The notes under the pieces were generated by a model. The model searched no databases, was not told where the DNA came from, and saw only the letters and a program-made list of their open reading frames with translations. A program made the translations under genes and the position numbers. From JASMHC01 sp964476515 (GTDB lineage: Bacteria > Pseudomonadota > Alphaproteobacteria > Rhodobacterales > Rhodobacteraceae): 45,472 nucleotides of DNA. Of this stretch, positions 8,729 through 18,039 are shown in pieces. Numbering within the stretch: position 1 is the first letter of the stretch; every line of letters starts with the position of its first letter. The stretch spans positions 1 through 45,472 of the forward strand of contig CAYZAY010000009.1 in assembly GCA_964476515.1 (NCBI GenBank), in the 5' to 3' direction.

Positions 8729-9004
8729 TCAGTTGTTCGCCGTCAGCGGATCAATGATCTGCGGAACTTCGGTAACCGTGGTGAACGGAATGCCGCTAAG
8801 CTCGGAATGCTTGCGAATATCGTCTTCGCTTTCTGCCAAGTAGACGCAGAATGTTTTCTCGCCTGCCACATAGCTGTGCTGCCACTGGATGCTTGACCCG
8901 ATTGACCCCAGCGCTTGGTTAGAAGCCCGCGAAGCACCGCAAAGCTCGGTTGTTGAAAAGTTGCCAATGCCTGGAATGTCACGTTCGATGATATAGCGTT
9001 TCAT
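8729..9004 (-). CDS. DUF4242 domain protein
   Basis: A 91-residue protein matching the DUF4242 family from memory: it opens MKRYIIERDIPG, has the IQWQHSYV and FCVYLAESEDDIRKH segments in the middle and ends with an IIDPL motif. Members form small ferredoxin-like alpha/beta folds; one Streptomyces relative is described as nickel-binding, but no function can be assigned here. It is divergent from a LysR-type regulator 143 bp away, a layout in which the regulator often controls the neighbour. lpdA follows on the same strand after a 133-bp gap with a hairpin, so the two are probably separate transcripts. Confidence 0.75.
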   Translation of the reverse strand: MKRYIIERDIPGIGNFSTTELCGASRASNQALGSIGSSIQWQHSYVAGEKTFCVYLAESEDDIRKHSELSGIPFTTVTEVPQIIDPLTANN

Positions 9005-9147
9005 GTCGTTTCCCTCGTTTTCAATTTCGACACCTCAATGATCGTGCGGTTTCCACCGCAATAAAAACGCAACTTTCTTTGCTTTGATAAAGCTCACCTT
9101 TATAAAACGAGATGGAAATTTACGCCAATATAGTTTATCTTTACTAA

Positions 9148-10059
9148 ATGGCTGTAACGACCCATCTCAAAGCCCTTCAGGCGCTGGAAATGGCGCTGCG
9201 AAAGGGATCACTAAAGGAAGCCGCCAAAGAGCTGGGAATCACCCCTGCTGCCCTTGGGCAACGTATAAGGTCGCTCGAAGACTATCTTGGCGAAGATCTA
9301 TTGGTACGCGGACGGTCAGGTCTTCACCCGACGCCCGAGCTAAGCAATTCCGTGGCAGATCTTGAACTTGCGTTCAAAGCCTTGGACCGGGTAACCCAGT
9401 CACTCGACTTTCAGCGGACAACAGAAATTCACGTCGTGTCCGACTTTGATTTTGCGGACCTTTGGCTTTTACCGAGGTTGGATGCTTTTCGTGAAAGCCA
9501 TCCAAACATCTCGTTTTGCATCAACGGGGTCGGCGATGTCCCAGTAAGGTTGGGCGCGCCAGACATCCGGATTGAATTTACGCGGGACGGTAAGGGCGAT
9601 CTTCTTTTTGAAGACAAATACACCCCTGTAACCGGCTTGGACAACATCCGCCGCATTGGCGACTGGGACAAAGCCGCCGAACTAGAGGGCCTGCCCTTCC
9701 TACATTTGGAATCACAACGCGAATTTTTCGACCACCCCGGTTGGAAGGAATGGATCTTGGAATTCGGGTTGCGAAACGAAGGCATTGATCGGGGCGTCTA
9801 TTACCGAAAAGCCGACGTCGCCATGCAAGCCGTAAAAAAAGAAGTCGGCTTTCTGATCATCGGGCTTGGTCTGGCACAGCGCGATTTGACCAATAACAAT
9901 ATGACGATGGTATACGGCCCCGAAAAGCACGTGCTGTCGAAAGCTTGCTACCGAATGCAACTTAGGGACCCCGAAAATCAGAGGCCACAGATAAAGAAAT
10001 TCTGTGATTGGCTTCAGGCAGAAGCGAAACTAACCAGAAACTGGCTGACCGGTTTGTGA
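9148..10059 (+). CDS. LysR-family transcriptional regulator
   Basis: A 303-residue LysR protein. Residues 1-62 form the winged HTH (ALRKGSLKEAAKELGITPAA, then LGQRIRSLEDYLGEDLLVR), followed by the linker helix and a substrate-binding domain from about residue 90. The GcvA-like sequence of the effector domain does not reveal the ligand. It is transcribed away from the DUF4242 gene, which is its most likely target. In the shared 143-bp region, TAGT-N7-ACTA just before the ATG is a weak candidate for a T-N11-A type box. Its stop is 4 bp from the convergent DUF924 gene. Confidence 0.85.
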   Translation: MAVTTHLKALQALEMALRKGSLKEAAKELGITPAALGQRIRSLEDYLGEDLLVRGRSGLHPTPELSNSVADLELAFKALDRVTQSLDFQRTTEIHVVSDFDFADLWLLPRLDAFRESHPNISFCINGVGDVPVRLGAPDIRIEFTRDGKGDLLFEDKYTPVTGLDNIRRIGDWDKAAELEGLPFLHLESQREFFDHPGWKEWILEFGLRNEGIDRGVYYRKADVAMQAVKKEVGFLIIGLGLAQRDLTNNNMTMVYGPEKHVLSKACYRMQLRDPENQRPQIKKFCDWLQAEAKLTRNWLTGL

Positions 10060-10063
10060 AGCT

Positions 10064-10645
10064 TTACGCCACTGCGGCTTGAAGATCCCGCACGGTAGAC
10101 CCGTATCCGCCTGCCTCGATATAGGCGCGTTCTGGCGTGGTGTATTTGCGGGCAAGAGCATCATTCCGATGCGGAAATCTGCCAAACTGCCGGATAACTT
10201 CGCGATGCGCTTTGGCGTGTAATAGACTGGATGCACCACCTTCGGGCATTCTTTGCTTCATCAAGCGAATACAGCGGTCCTGATCACTTAGGTTTTCGGA
10301 ATGCATTAGCGGCAGGTAGAAGAACTGTCGCGCAGGTTCGTCTATCCTAAGATCCCACTTGCGGTCTATTGCAGCCTTCGCGGCGCAAACTGCTTTTCGA
10401 TCCGTGGCAAATGACCGGCCTTCATTACGAAACGTGTTCCTTGGGAACTGATCTGTCAGGATAATATACGCCAGCGTCCCCGAAGGATAAGTCAGCCAGA
10501 AACCGCATTTGCCGTCCTGCACTTCTTCCCACGCTGTCATGAAACGATCGCGAATTTCCTGGTCTAACGCCTCGGAACTCACGTACCAATTGGATGGCTC
10601 GACCTCATCCAACCAGAAACTTAAAACCTCTTCAGGTTTTACCAT
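10064..10645 (-). CDS. DUF924 family protein
   Basis: A 193-residue soluble helical protein of the DUF924 family (TPR-like fold). Family features seen: VLSFWLDE near the start, the central LTDQFPRNTFR segment, FFYLPLMHSENLSDQ, and FGRFPHRND followed by ERAYIEAGG near the end. No catalytic motif is known for the family and the role is unknown. It is convergent with the LysR gene, without room for a terminator between them. Confidence 0.85.
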   Translation of the reverse strand: MVKPEEVLSFWLDEVEPSNWYVSSEALDQEIRDRFMTAWEEVQDGKCGFWLTYPSGTLAYIILTDQFPRNTFRNEGRSFATDRKAVCAAKAAIDRKWDLRIDEPARQFFYLPLMHSENLSDQDRCIRLMKQRMPEGGASSLLHAKAHREVIRQFGRFPHRNDALARKYTTPERAYIEAGGYGSTVRDLQAAVA

Positions 10646-10752
10646 TGCTGTAACTCCTCACCAGCAACCTTCCCCTTGGGAAAACCGTTGCACGAATGTA
10701 TCTGTTTGAGAAGTCACTAAATGCGACAGAAATGCTTCATTTTTCACGAAAC

Positions 10753-12015
10753 CTAAGCGTTTTCCTGTTCTTCCTCGCTCTGGGCTTCTTCGATCGCATA
10801 TTCTTGCGCCGATTCTACAGCAACTGGCGTCGACGCAGGCGAAATCGCTGCATAGGTTCCTGTGTGATCCACAGATGGCGCCGCGCGCTGTGTCATCCGG
10901 AAAGCAGCATATCCAGCCAAAGCCGCCATCAATGCCGCGATGAACAGGAAAAATCCTGAGGGTCCGTACACCTCCATAATCCAACCGGTGATGATGGGCC
11001 CCGAAATCGCGCCCAATCCGTTGATGAACACCATTCCGCCCGAAGCTGCGGCCATGTCTTCGTATTCCAGAAAGTCATTCGTGTAAGCGATCAGCAGCGA
11101 ATAAAGCGGGTTTGACATCCCCCCCACCAAAAAGGCCGCAATCAATAGGACAACAAACGTGTCGCCGCCGACCATGGCCAAAATCGCACTGGCCCCGCCG
11201 ATCACCGCCACGAAGAAGATCAAAACACGTCGATCCATCCGGTCCGACATCCAGCCAAGCGGGTATTGAACGACAAGTGCACCCACATAGAACGACGCGA
11301 CAAAGGCCGAAATCTCGCCAATGGTCATCCCTGCTTCTGCGCCGTAAACCGGTGCCATACCAAACTGGGCCGAGAATATGCCCCCAAGTATGAACATCCC
11401 CACAACACCAAGAGGCGAGATATTTAGCAGCTCTCTAAGCGACATAGGTTTCGTTGTGTCAAACGCAGGCGTCGGGCTAACCGACAGCAAAATTGGTGCA
11501 AAGGAAATGGAAACCACAACCGATGATATGACGAACAGCTCATAGCCAGACGGGTCGGCAAGTACCAAAAGGCCCTGTGCCGTCACAATCCCAACCATCT
11601 GGGCAATCAAATACAACGACAGCGATTTGCCGCGGTTTTCATTGGTCGCCGCGTTATTCAGCCAGCTTTCCGCCGTCACATACACGCCCGAAAAGCAAAA
11701 CCCGATGATTACGCGGCCAATGATCCATGCACCGGTGTTGGGCAGCGCAGGATATAGAATCAGAACGGCCGAGATGAACGAAGCAAGCGCCGCAAAGACG
11801 CGCACATGTCCGACCCGACGGATCAGATCTGGTGTCATTCGTGAGCCGCCAAGAAATCCTAGAAAATAGGCTGACATCACAAGCGACATTTCAAACGTCG
11901 CGAATCCTTCAATCGAGCCGCGCACACCAAGAAGCGTGCCCTGCAAACCATTGCCGACCATTAAAAGCATCATGCCCAAAAGCAGTGCCCAGGATGAGGA
12001 AAGAACCGAGATCAT
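10753..12015 (-). CDS. MFS transporter
   Basis: A 420-residue major facilitator superfamily permease with about twelve hydrophobic segments and a roughly 40-residue acidic cytoplasmic tail (ends SEEEQENA). The loop 2-3 region reads GGSRMTPDLIRRVGHVR, and the second half has GWMSDRMDRR, the repeated MFS loop signature. It resembles the YcaD-like set; substrate not predictable. I use ATG 12015, which has AGGGGC at good spacing; the frame also extends to a TTG at 12057 that would add 14 hydrophilic residues without a clear Shine-Dalgarno. Confidence 0.85.
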   Translation of the reverse strand: MISVLSSSWALLLGMMLLMVGNGLQGTLLGVRGSIEGFATFEMSLVMSAYFLGFLGGSRMTPDLIRRVGHVRVFAALASFISAVLILYPALPNTGAWIIGRVIIGFCFSGVYVTAESWLNNAATNENRGKSLSLYLIAQMVGIVTAQGLLVLADPSGYELFVISSVVVSISFAPILLSVSPTPAFDTTKPMSLRELLNISPLGVVGMFILGGIFSAQFGMAPVYGAEAGMTIGEISAFVASFYVGALVVQYPLGWMSDRMDRRVLIFFVAVIGGASAILAMVGGDTFVVLLIAAFLVGGMSNPLYSLLIAYTNDFLEYEDMAAASGGMVFINGLGAISGPIITGWIMEVYGPSGFFLFIAALMAALAGYAAFRMTQRAAPSVDHTGTYAAISPASTPVAVESAQEYAIEEAQSEEEQENA

Positions 12016-12112
12016 ATGTTTGCCCCTAAATTTCTCTCCATATCGCGCCCAAATCAACGCCGCGCTGAACTGACTGCGACTGTTGATGTGTCGTTTTCAG
12101 CAAACGCCGAAC

Positions 12113-13168
12113 TTATTCAGGGATCAAGAGCGAAGCATCGCCATAGGAAAAGAATCTGTACCCGTGCTCCACCGCATGCTCATAGATCGTTTTAACGCGA
12201 TCCTGCCCGATCAGAGCCGAAACCAACATCAGCAGAGTAGACTGGGGAAGGTGGAAATTGGTCATCAGTGCGTCGGTCACGTTGAACTGAAACCCGGGGT
12301 AGATGAAGATGTCAGTCTTGCCTGTCCACGGCTGAATATTCCCACCCCCATCACGGGCAGCTGTTTCAATCAAGCGAAGCGCAGTCGTCCCGACGGGAAT
12401 GACGCGACCCCCATTTGCTTTGGTAGCAGCAATCTCTTTCGCGGCAGCTTCACTAATATGCCCCCATTCCGAATGCATTTTGTGGGTCGTCACATCTTCG
12501 ACCTTAACCGGAAGAAACGTGCCTGCCCCCACATGAAGCGTGACATGGGTCATCTCGACACCGCGTTCTTTCAGCAGCGTTAGCAATGCCTCGTCAAAAT
12601 GAAGGCTCGCCGTCGGGGCAGCCACCGCGCCTGTGTTTTCCGCCCATACCGTTTGGTAATCTTGGTGGTCCTGTTCATCCGCAGGCCGCTTGGCCGCGAT
12701 ATAGGGTGGAAGCGGCATTTTGCCGACCTCGTCCAGCGCCTCATCAAAGGCATCGCCTTCGCAGTTAAAGGCCAGAAACGCGTGACCGTCGCCCTTGGCT
12801 TCCAAACGCGCTGACAAAGCATCCGAAAACACAATCTCTTCACCTTCGCGGATTTTGCGCAACGGCTTGATCAGCGCCTGCCAAGTCCCGCTGGCTTTGG
12901 GTTCTAACAGCGTCACTTCCATACGGGCGCTGGTTGGCCCCGTTTCGCCGACACGATGGCGTTCACCAAATAGCCGCGCTGGAATGACCTTGGTATCATT
13001 AAGAACCAACCGATCACCGGGTCGCAGCCAATTGATGATATCGGTCACAACGGCATCGGATATCTGATCGCCTTCAGCCACCAAAAGCCGCGCAGAACTG
13101 CGCGGTCTCGCCGGTCTGGTCGCAATCAACGTGTCCGGTAAGTCAAAATCAAAATCGCTAAGCTTCAT
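12113..13168 (-). CDS. queA: tRNA preQ1(34) S-adenosylmethionine ribosyltransferase-isomerase
   Basis: QueA transfers and isomerises the ribosyl part of SAM onto 7-aminomethyl-7-deazaguanine in tRNA, giving epoxyqueuosine. The 351-residue product opens with MKLSDFDFDLPDTLIATRPA and contains GDRLVLNDTKVIPARL, HVTLHVGAGTF and a C-terminal NFHLPQSTLLMLVSA, all QueA hallmarks. Length is normal. Its start overlaps the stop of the upstream YhdP-like gene by 4 bp (ATGA), so the pair is translationally coupled, with queA second. Confidence 0.97.
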   Translation of the reverse strand: MKLSDFDFDLPDTLIATRPARPRSSARLLVAEGDQISDAVVTDIINWLRPGDRLVLNDTKVIPARLFGERHRVGETGPTSARMEVTLLEPKASGTWQALIKPLRKIREGEEIVFSDALSARLEAKGDGHAFLAFNCEGDAFDEALDEVGKMPLPPYIAAKRPADEQDHQDYQTVWAENTGAVAAPTASLHFDEALLTLLKERGVEMTHVTLHVGAGTFLPVKVEDVTTHKMHSEWGHISEAAAKEIAATKANGGRVIPVGTTALRLIETAARDGGGNIQPWTGKTDIFIYPGFQFNVTDALMTNFHLPQSTLLMLVSALIGQDRVKTIYEHAVEHGYRFFSYGDASLLIPE

Positions 13169-16100
13169 TCGGGTACTTCCGGCGCTGGCTTTCGGAATAA
13201 GTCCCGGAATAGCGAAGGCGCCAATACCGAGAATGGGTTTGCGTCGATCTGTGGATCATCCGCCGGCCCTTTGACATCAAACGTAAAGCCAATCAACCCT
13301 TCGCCTTTGCGATTTAAGATTCCGCCAATACTGTTAACGAGGAACACAGGCGTCAGGGTGCCCTGCAAATCCAGTTGATCGTTGACAAAATCGTAAGTTC
13401 CATCGAGCGACAGCCCAATCGACGGCCCCGTAGCACTCGCGCGGCTAAGGATGAATTTGTCTTCGGAAAAATAGAACTCGCCCTCAACCTCGCCAAAGGC
13501 GATTCCGTCGAAGTTCAACTGATCCAGCAATCCAACGACCGATACGGCATTTAACAGGTCGGCGAACAGCGGCATGTCCAATAACCGCAAATCCCGCGCT
13601 ACAAATCTTCCGGAATACCCGTCGCTCTTTTCAGTCAGATCGACAAGAATATTGCCCTGTGATGCGCGGTCCAACAGCCCAAGCGCCGAGAAAACCTTGC
13701 CCGCATCATCCGAGGAAACCGAAATTTGCCGTTGTCCGATTTCATTGGTTGAAATCGCACCTGCAATCTCGACCGTTTCGTTTAATCGCCCCGCAAAAGC
13801 GCCTTGCATGTTGTTGCCAAGGTCAAATTCGCCAGACAGGTTTTGCAACGACAGAAATTCCGAAACGTATAATTCGTCCAGCTCTGCAAACAGGTGCCCT
13901 TCGACAACATCGTCACTCGTCGCGCCAATACCGCCCGTCGCTTCGGTCAAAGCCTGAATGTCGACGCGCCCGCCACTTAGATAAAGGTCGGGGGCAACAC
14001 CGACCCCGTTGCCTTGGATGCGCACCGATGAATCCAGCCAGTCGGTAATCTGCATTTCGTCAAACACTACCGCATCCAGACTTCCGTCTTCATGAGGCGA
14101 TATCCGCCCTTCGGCCTTAAATCCGGGAGCATCGATGGACAGCTGATCAATAGTCAACGGATCGCCCAGTTTGCCCGACGCTTTCAATTGGCCCTTGCCG
14201 TCTTTTGGCTTGGACCATCCGACGAACCCCAAGTCCAACCCAACACCCGACAAATCCGAGCTCATTTCAAAGACGGGATCTTCGCCTTTTGGCAAATCAA
14301 CCAGCAATATCCCTGTGCCCTGTCCGTTGACCATGCCGTCCGGCAATCCCAACCCGAACTGGTGGACGAAATCCTGCGACAGCTCGATCTGTCCGGTCAG
14401 CGCACTACCAGTCCCGCCAGCAATATCTCCGCTGTTCCAAGTAGCGTTGATCTCTACCCCGCCAATTTGTGCCGGTCCTTGCACCAGAATTTGTTCGTTG
14501 CTGGCGCTGACGGTCAATTCGCTGGCATCAATGGATTGATCGCTTAGCAAAGTATCGCTGTGAACCTCGGTCACCTTGCCTTCGATCGCGTATTTATATT
14601 CCTCGGGAAGTGGCTTACGCCCGATAGGAAAGGATAGCCCGCCGTGAAACTCTGCAACACCTTCAGCAAGATCCCGTAGATCGGTTCCATCATCCTGAAG
14701 CCCGGGAATTTGCTCCAACAGCGCCATAACAGAGCTCAGATCGCCCGCGCCCTTTAGCTGAACAACCGCACTGCCGCCTTTGTCGGTGACGTCGGGAATA
14801 CTAAACACCGTACCAGCAGCATCTATGCCGCCTTCAGCCAAAGGCGATATCTGCCCTGCCAAAACAGAAGCATCCAATCGTTTGTCGAACAGGCGGATAG
14901 ATCCCGATACATTCTCACCCGAGCTTAATGTGGGGGCAAAATGGATGGTGGCATTTGTCGTCGCCACTTCAAACCCAAACTCCGCCTTTTGCCCCGGTTC
15001 CGCAATTAGCGTCATCAAAGCGTTGCTATATTCCGCACCGCTTACGTTCTTTTCCAACCAAGTCCGCGTCTTTCCCGACCGACCCAACGGCCAGAGCGCG
15101 ACCAGTTGATCATGCGTTATGATCGGCAAGCCACCTTCGATTTCGTAGCTCCAACCATTCGCCCCACCAAGCAACTGACCCTGCGCACTGAAATCCGCAT
15201 CTTCATAGGAAAGCCCAGCGGAATGTAGCTTCATCTCAAAAGGTGAAAGCCTTAGCCCAAACGCCACATTGGCATTTTCAAAGCTGACTTCCCGTCCCCA
15301 AAGCCCGCTTTCGGTGGATTTTAACTCACTAAAGGAAAACGCCGCTTCGAACCCGTCGGGCAATCCGTTGTCGCGCAAAATCAGGTCCGCAGCACCGTCC
15401 GAACGCCCGATAAGCCAATCACTATCGACCGAGATTTCGTCAAAGCTGAGAACCTGCGTTTCAGGATCATAGGTAAAGTAGCTACCCGCCGAACGGAACG
15501 GCACGGCCTGCGTCGCGTCGTTCGGCTTCACGCTACCTTCGCCGATTTTCAAAGCGGTAGATATCAGCATCAAACTGCCGTCCCCACGCATACCACCGCG
15601 AATTGATCCGCTGATGGGGGCGTCCAAAATACCCAACCAAGCCAAAGAAGCCTGCTGGGTTGCCAGATCAACGGCCGGAATATCGGCAACCGAAATGCCA
15701 AACGTTACCCCTGATCCGTTTCGCTCAAGTCGGGCATTGGCTTCGACCGTGGCAGCACTGGCCCGTCCGCTTAGTAACGCAAAGTCGCCCGAGAATTCCG
15801 CAGCCTCATCATCAACAGCAAGCCGCAATCGCCCGCCGTCCACTGTCCACGACTTCGCTGCCCGTTGATCGTCATAGCGCAGCGTAACCCCATCAATTTC
15901 AACCGTTTCAAGCAAATCAAGCGCCGGATGATCCAGCACGGCAAGCACTGTCCCCGCCACCCCGGGCCCGCTGACAGATGATACCGTGCTACCTTGTTCA
16001 AAGTTCAGTTCAATCGCGCCGGATTCACCGCGTGTCACGTCCAAAAAGACTCCGGACAGAACCAACCGCTTTGGCAGCACACGACCCGTTAAAAGACCAC

Positions 16101-16437
16101 GCAACGAAATCGCCGCCTGCATATCGGCCAGTTCAATAATCCGTTGGCCGTCTTTATCGCTTAGAACCGCATTGCGCATCTCGACAATCGGACGGGTATC
16201 GGATTCCAACCGGATACGGAAATCGTCAAAGCTCAGACTTCCGTCAGGCACCGATTGCGCAATTCCAGCCTCAACCCGTGAGCGCAGCCAATCGGGCGCT
16301 TCAAGGTCTCCTCGTAGATAGACAAAGGCGAAAAATCCGAACGCAACAACGGCCAGAACACTCAATGCAGCAACAACGCGTCCTAGGACACGGGTAATAG
16401 TTCTGCGTTTTCTTTGCTGTTCCTGTCCGGCCGGCAT
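13165..16437 (-). CDS. YhdP/AsmA-like envelope protein (DUF3971 plus AsmA C-terminal region)
   Basis: A 1090-residue protein with a basic cytoplasmic N-terminus, one transmembrane segment at about residues 17-39, and a very long, beta-rich periplasmic part. The start of the periplasmic part (RDLEAPDWLRSRVEAGIA and SLSFDDFRIRLE) and the C-terminus (LLDQLNFDGIAFGEVEGEF, then LQGTLTPVFLVNSIGGIL) match DUF3971/AsmA_2 architecture. By family analogy it is an AsmA-like bridge protein involved in lipid transfer between membranes; that is inference. It is the first gene of a pair with queA. Its ATG lies at 16437 in MPAGQEQQRKRR. Confidence 0.85.
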   Translation of the reverse strand: MPAGQEQQRKRRTITRVLGRVVAALSVLAVVAFGFFAFVYLRGDLEAPDWLRSRVEAGIAQSVPDGSLSFDDFRIRLESDTRPIVEMRNAVLSDKDGQRIIELADMQAAISLRGLLTGRVLPKRLVLSGVFLDVTRGESGAIELNFEQGSTVSSVSGPGVAGTVLAVLDHPALDLLETVEIDGVTLRYDDQRAAKSWTVDGGRLRLAVDDEAAEFSGDFALLSGRASAATVEANARLERNGSGVTFGISVADIPAVDLATQQASLAWLGILDAPISGSIRGGMRGDGSLMLISTALKIGEGSVKPNDATQAVPFRSAGSYFTYDPETQVLSFDEISVDSDWLIGRSDGAADLILRDNGLPDGFEAAFSFSELKSTESGLWGREVSFENANVAFGLRLSPFEMKLHSAGLSYEDADFSAQGQLLGGANGWSYEIEGGLPIITHDQLVALWPLGRSGKTRTWLEKNVSGAEYSNALMTLIAEPGQKAEFGFEVATTNATIHFAPTLSSGENVSGSIRLFDKRLDASVLAGQISPLAEGGIDAAGTVFSIPDVTDKGGSAVVQLKGAGDLSSVMALLEQIPGLQDDGTDLRDLAEGVAEFHGGLSFPIGRKPLPEEYKYAIEGKVTEVHSDTLLSDQSIDASELTVSASNEQILVQGPAQIGGVEINATWNSGDIAGGTGSALTGQIELSQDFVHQFGLGLPDGMVNGQGTGILLVDLPKGEDPVFEMSSDLSGVGLDLGFVGWSKPKDGKGQLKASGKLGDPLTIDQLSIDAPGFKAEGRISPHEDGSLDAVVFDEMQITDWLDSSVRIQGNGVGVAPDLYLSGGRVDIQALTEATGGIGATSDDVVEGHLFAELDELYVSEFLSLQNLSGEFDLGNNMQGAFAGRLNETVEIAGAISTNEIGQRQISVSSDDAGKVFSALGLLDRASQGNILVDLTEKSDGYSGRFVARDLRLLDMPLFADLLNAVSVVGLLDQLNFDGIAFGEVEGEFYFSEDKFILSRASATGPSIGLSLDGTYDFVNDQLDLQGTLTPVFLVNSIGGILNRKGEGLIGFTFDVKGPADDPQIDANPFSVLAPSLFRDLFRKPAPEVPE

Positions 16438-16629
16438 TTTCTTTCACTTGCTCGTTCGAGCGATATTTTACGCTTCGCTATTGTCTATAATCGTACAAAA
16501 GACAACATGATCCTATACGCCAAATTCGCCGATAGGCGGGGTTTTTCTGATTACAGCTAGAACAAAGCGGCTTGCACTTGGGGGCTGGTTCTTTCAAATC
16601 TCTGACCCAATAAGGATTGGATACCCAAA
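16438..16629. other. Divergent region between the YhdP-like gene and bcp
   Basis: A perfect TATAAT lies at 16486-16491 on the plus strand, without a convincing -35 hexamer. Downstream, CGCC-gata-GGCG (16527-16538) is followed by GGG and five T (16542-16546), a small terminator-like hairpin 80 bp before bcp. These could mark a short leader or small transcript, but both signals are weak. AAGGA lies before the bcp start. Confidence 0.35.
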
Positions 16630-17091
16630 ATGATTGCCGAAAACACCCAAGCACCCGATTTCACGCTGCCCCGTGATGGTGAAGGAGAGATCACCCTTTC
16701 ATCGCTTATCGGCGGTCCGGTCGTTCTGTTCTTTTACCCCAAAGACAACACCCCCGGCTGCACAACCGAGGCTATTGATTTCACCGCCCGCAAGTCAGAC
16801 TTCGACGCCCTGAATTGCACTGTGCTTGGCATCTCCAAAGACAGCGTTAAGAAGCACGACAATTTTCGCACCAAGCACGATCTTGGGATCGCGTTACTAT
16901 CTGATGCGGATTCCGACGTTTGCGAACAATACGGCGTTTGGCAGGAAAAGAAGATGTACGGCAAAACCTTCATGGGCATCGTGCGTACAACTGTTCTGAT
17001 CGACGCAAACGGCAAAATCGCGCGGATCTGGAACAAAGTGAAAGTTACCGGCCACGCGCAAGAGGTTCTGGAAGCCGCGCAGTCACTATGA
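16630..17091 (+). CDS. bcp: Thioredoxin-dependent peroxiredoxin, Bcp/PrxQ type
   Basis: A 153-residue PrxQ-type peroxiredoxin that reduces hydrogen peroxide and organic peroxides. The peroxidatic Cys44 is in the motif PKDNTPGCTTEA. The resolving Cys that many Bcp proteins have five residues later is absent (Ile49); other cysteines are Cys63 and Cys98 (DVCEQYGVW). Cys98 is the more plausible resolving residue, as in PrxQ members whose resolving Cys sits farther along, though this is inference. Its stop overlaps the start of the DUF455 gene by 4 bp (ATGA), so the two are co-translated. Confidence 0.93.
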   Translation: MIAENTQAPDFTLPRDGEGEITLSSLIGGPVVLFFYPKDNTPGCTTEAIDFTARKSDFDALNCTVLGISKDSVKKHDNFRTKHDLGIALLSDADSDVCEQYGVWQEKKMYGKTFMGIVRTTVLIDANGKIARIWNKVKVTGHAQEVLEAAQSL

Positions 17092-17924
17092 CGTCACTCA
17101 CCCTCACCCAAATGGCGACCGAGGTCCTTATGACCGCCGATGGCCGTGAAAAGACCGCCCTGTCCCATAAGCACGCGAAAGCATGGTTTGCAGCCCGCGA
17201 TGCTGGTGAACCGCTGGAAATAGGCACGGCAAGCCCTCCGCTACGTCCATCGCGTCCGGAAAAACCTGAATTGCTTAATCCGCGCGACGTTCCCAAACGC
17301 AAACCCGGTTCACCCGCAGGACGGATCGCGATGCTTCACGCAGTTGCGCATATCGAACTGAACGCGGTTGATTTGCATTGGGATATCATTACCCGCTTTG
17401 GCCATGTCCCCATGCCATTGGGGTTTTACGACGACTGGGTGAAAGCAGCCGATGAAGAATCAAAGCACTTCAACCTAGTGTGCGGCTGCCTTGAATCCTT
17501 GGGTAGCTATTACGGCGCCCTTCCCGCCCACGCTGGCATGTGGAGAGCAGCAGAAGATACCGCAGAAAATTTCATGGGCCGTCTGGCCGTCGTCCCGATG
17601 GTGCTAGAGGCCCGCGGGCTAGACGTCACACCCGGCATGATCGATCTGTTTAAGCAGGCCAAAGTCACCCAAGCCGTCGACGCGCTGGAAGTTATCTACG
17701 CGGAAGAGGTCGGCCACGTCGCCTATGGCTCAAAATGGTTCCATTTCCTTTGCGGACGCGAAAATCTCGACCCAAAGGAAGTGTTCCACTCGCTAGTGCG
17801 CAAATATTTCCACAGCACGCTTCGCCCCCCCTTCAACGAAGAAAAACGCGCCGAGGCAGGATTGCCGCCAGACTTCTACTGGCCGCTTGCCTATCAGACC
17901 CCAACCAAAAAGCGCAGTGTCTAA
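17088..17924 (+). CDS. Ferritin-like DUF455 protein
   Basis: A 278-residue protein with the ferritin-like di-iron pattern: Glu90 in AHIELNAVDLHWD, E124-x-x-H127 in ADEESKHF, Glu174 in VLEARGLDV and E207-x-x-H210 in AEEVGHVAYG. These match DUF455 (ferritin-like) proteins, whose reaction is unknown. I start at ATG 17088, which forms an ATGA overlap with bcp; a longer frame reaches back into bcp but is a shadow. Coupling with a peroxiredoxin suggests a role in oxidative stress or iron handling, which is inference from position. Confidence 0.85.
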   Translation: MTSLTLTQMATEVLMTADGREKTALSHKHAKAWFAARDAGEPLEIGTASPPLRPSRPEKPELLNPRDVPKRKPGSPAGRIAMLHAVAHIELNAVDLHWDIITRFGHVPMPLGFYDDWVKAADEESKHFNLVCGCLESLGSYYGALPAHAGMWRAAEDTAENFMGRLAVVPMVLEARGLDVTPGMIDLFKQAKVTQAVDALEVIYAEEVGHVAYGSKWFHFLCGRENLDPKEVFHSLVRKYFHSTLRPPFNEEKRAEAGLPPDFYWPLAYQTPTKKRSV

Positions 17925-18039
17925 GCAATCCCCCGCCTGCGTCGCGGTCAAACAGCTTGCCTGAATCTCTGCCAGCCGCTATCCACTTTCGAGCGCTTTA
18001 AACAAGCGCCACCACGGGGATGAATAAAAGGGAGAGACC

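Noticed and set aside
16920..17087. Longer start for the DUF455 gene inside bcp
   Set aside because: The extension overlaps bcp out of frame by 56 codons and the ATGA overlap at 17088 gives a normal start matching the family.
17993..18009. Hairpin GCGCTT-taaac-AAGCGC before the M23 gene as terminator
   Set aside because: Six-bp stem without a T tract on the plus strand; it may be chance, and DUF455 and M23 may still be read through.
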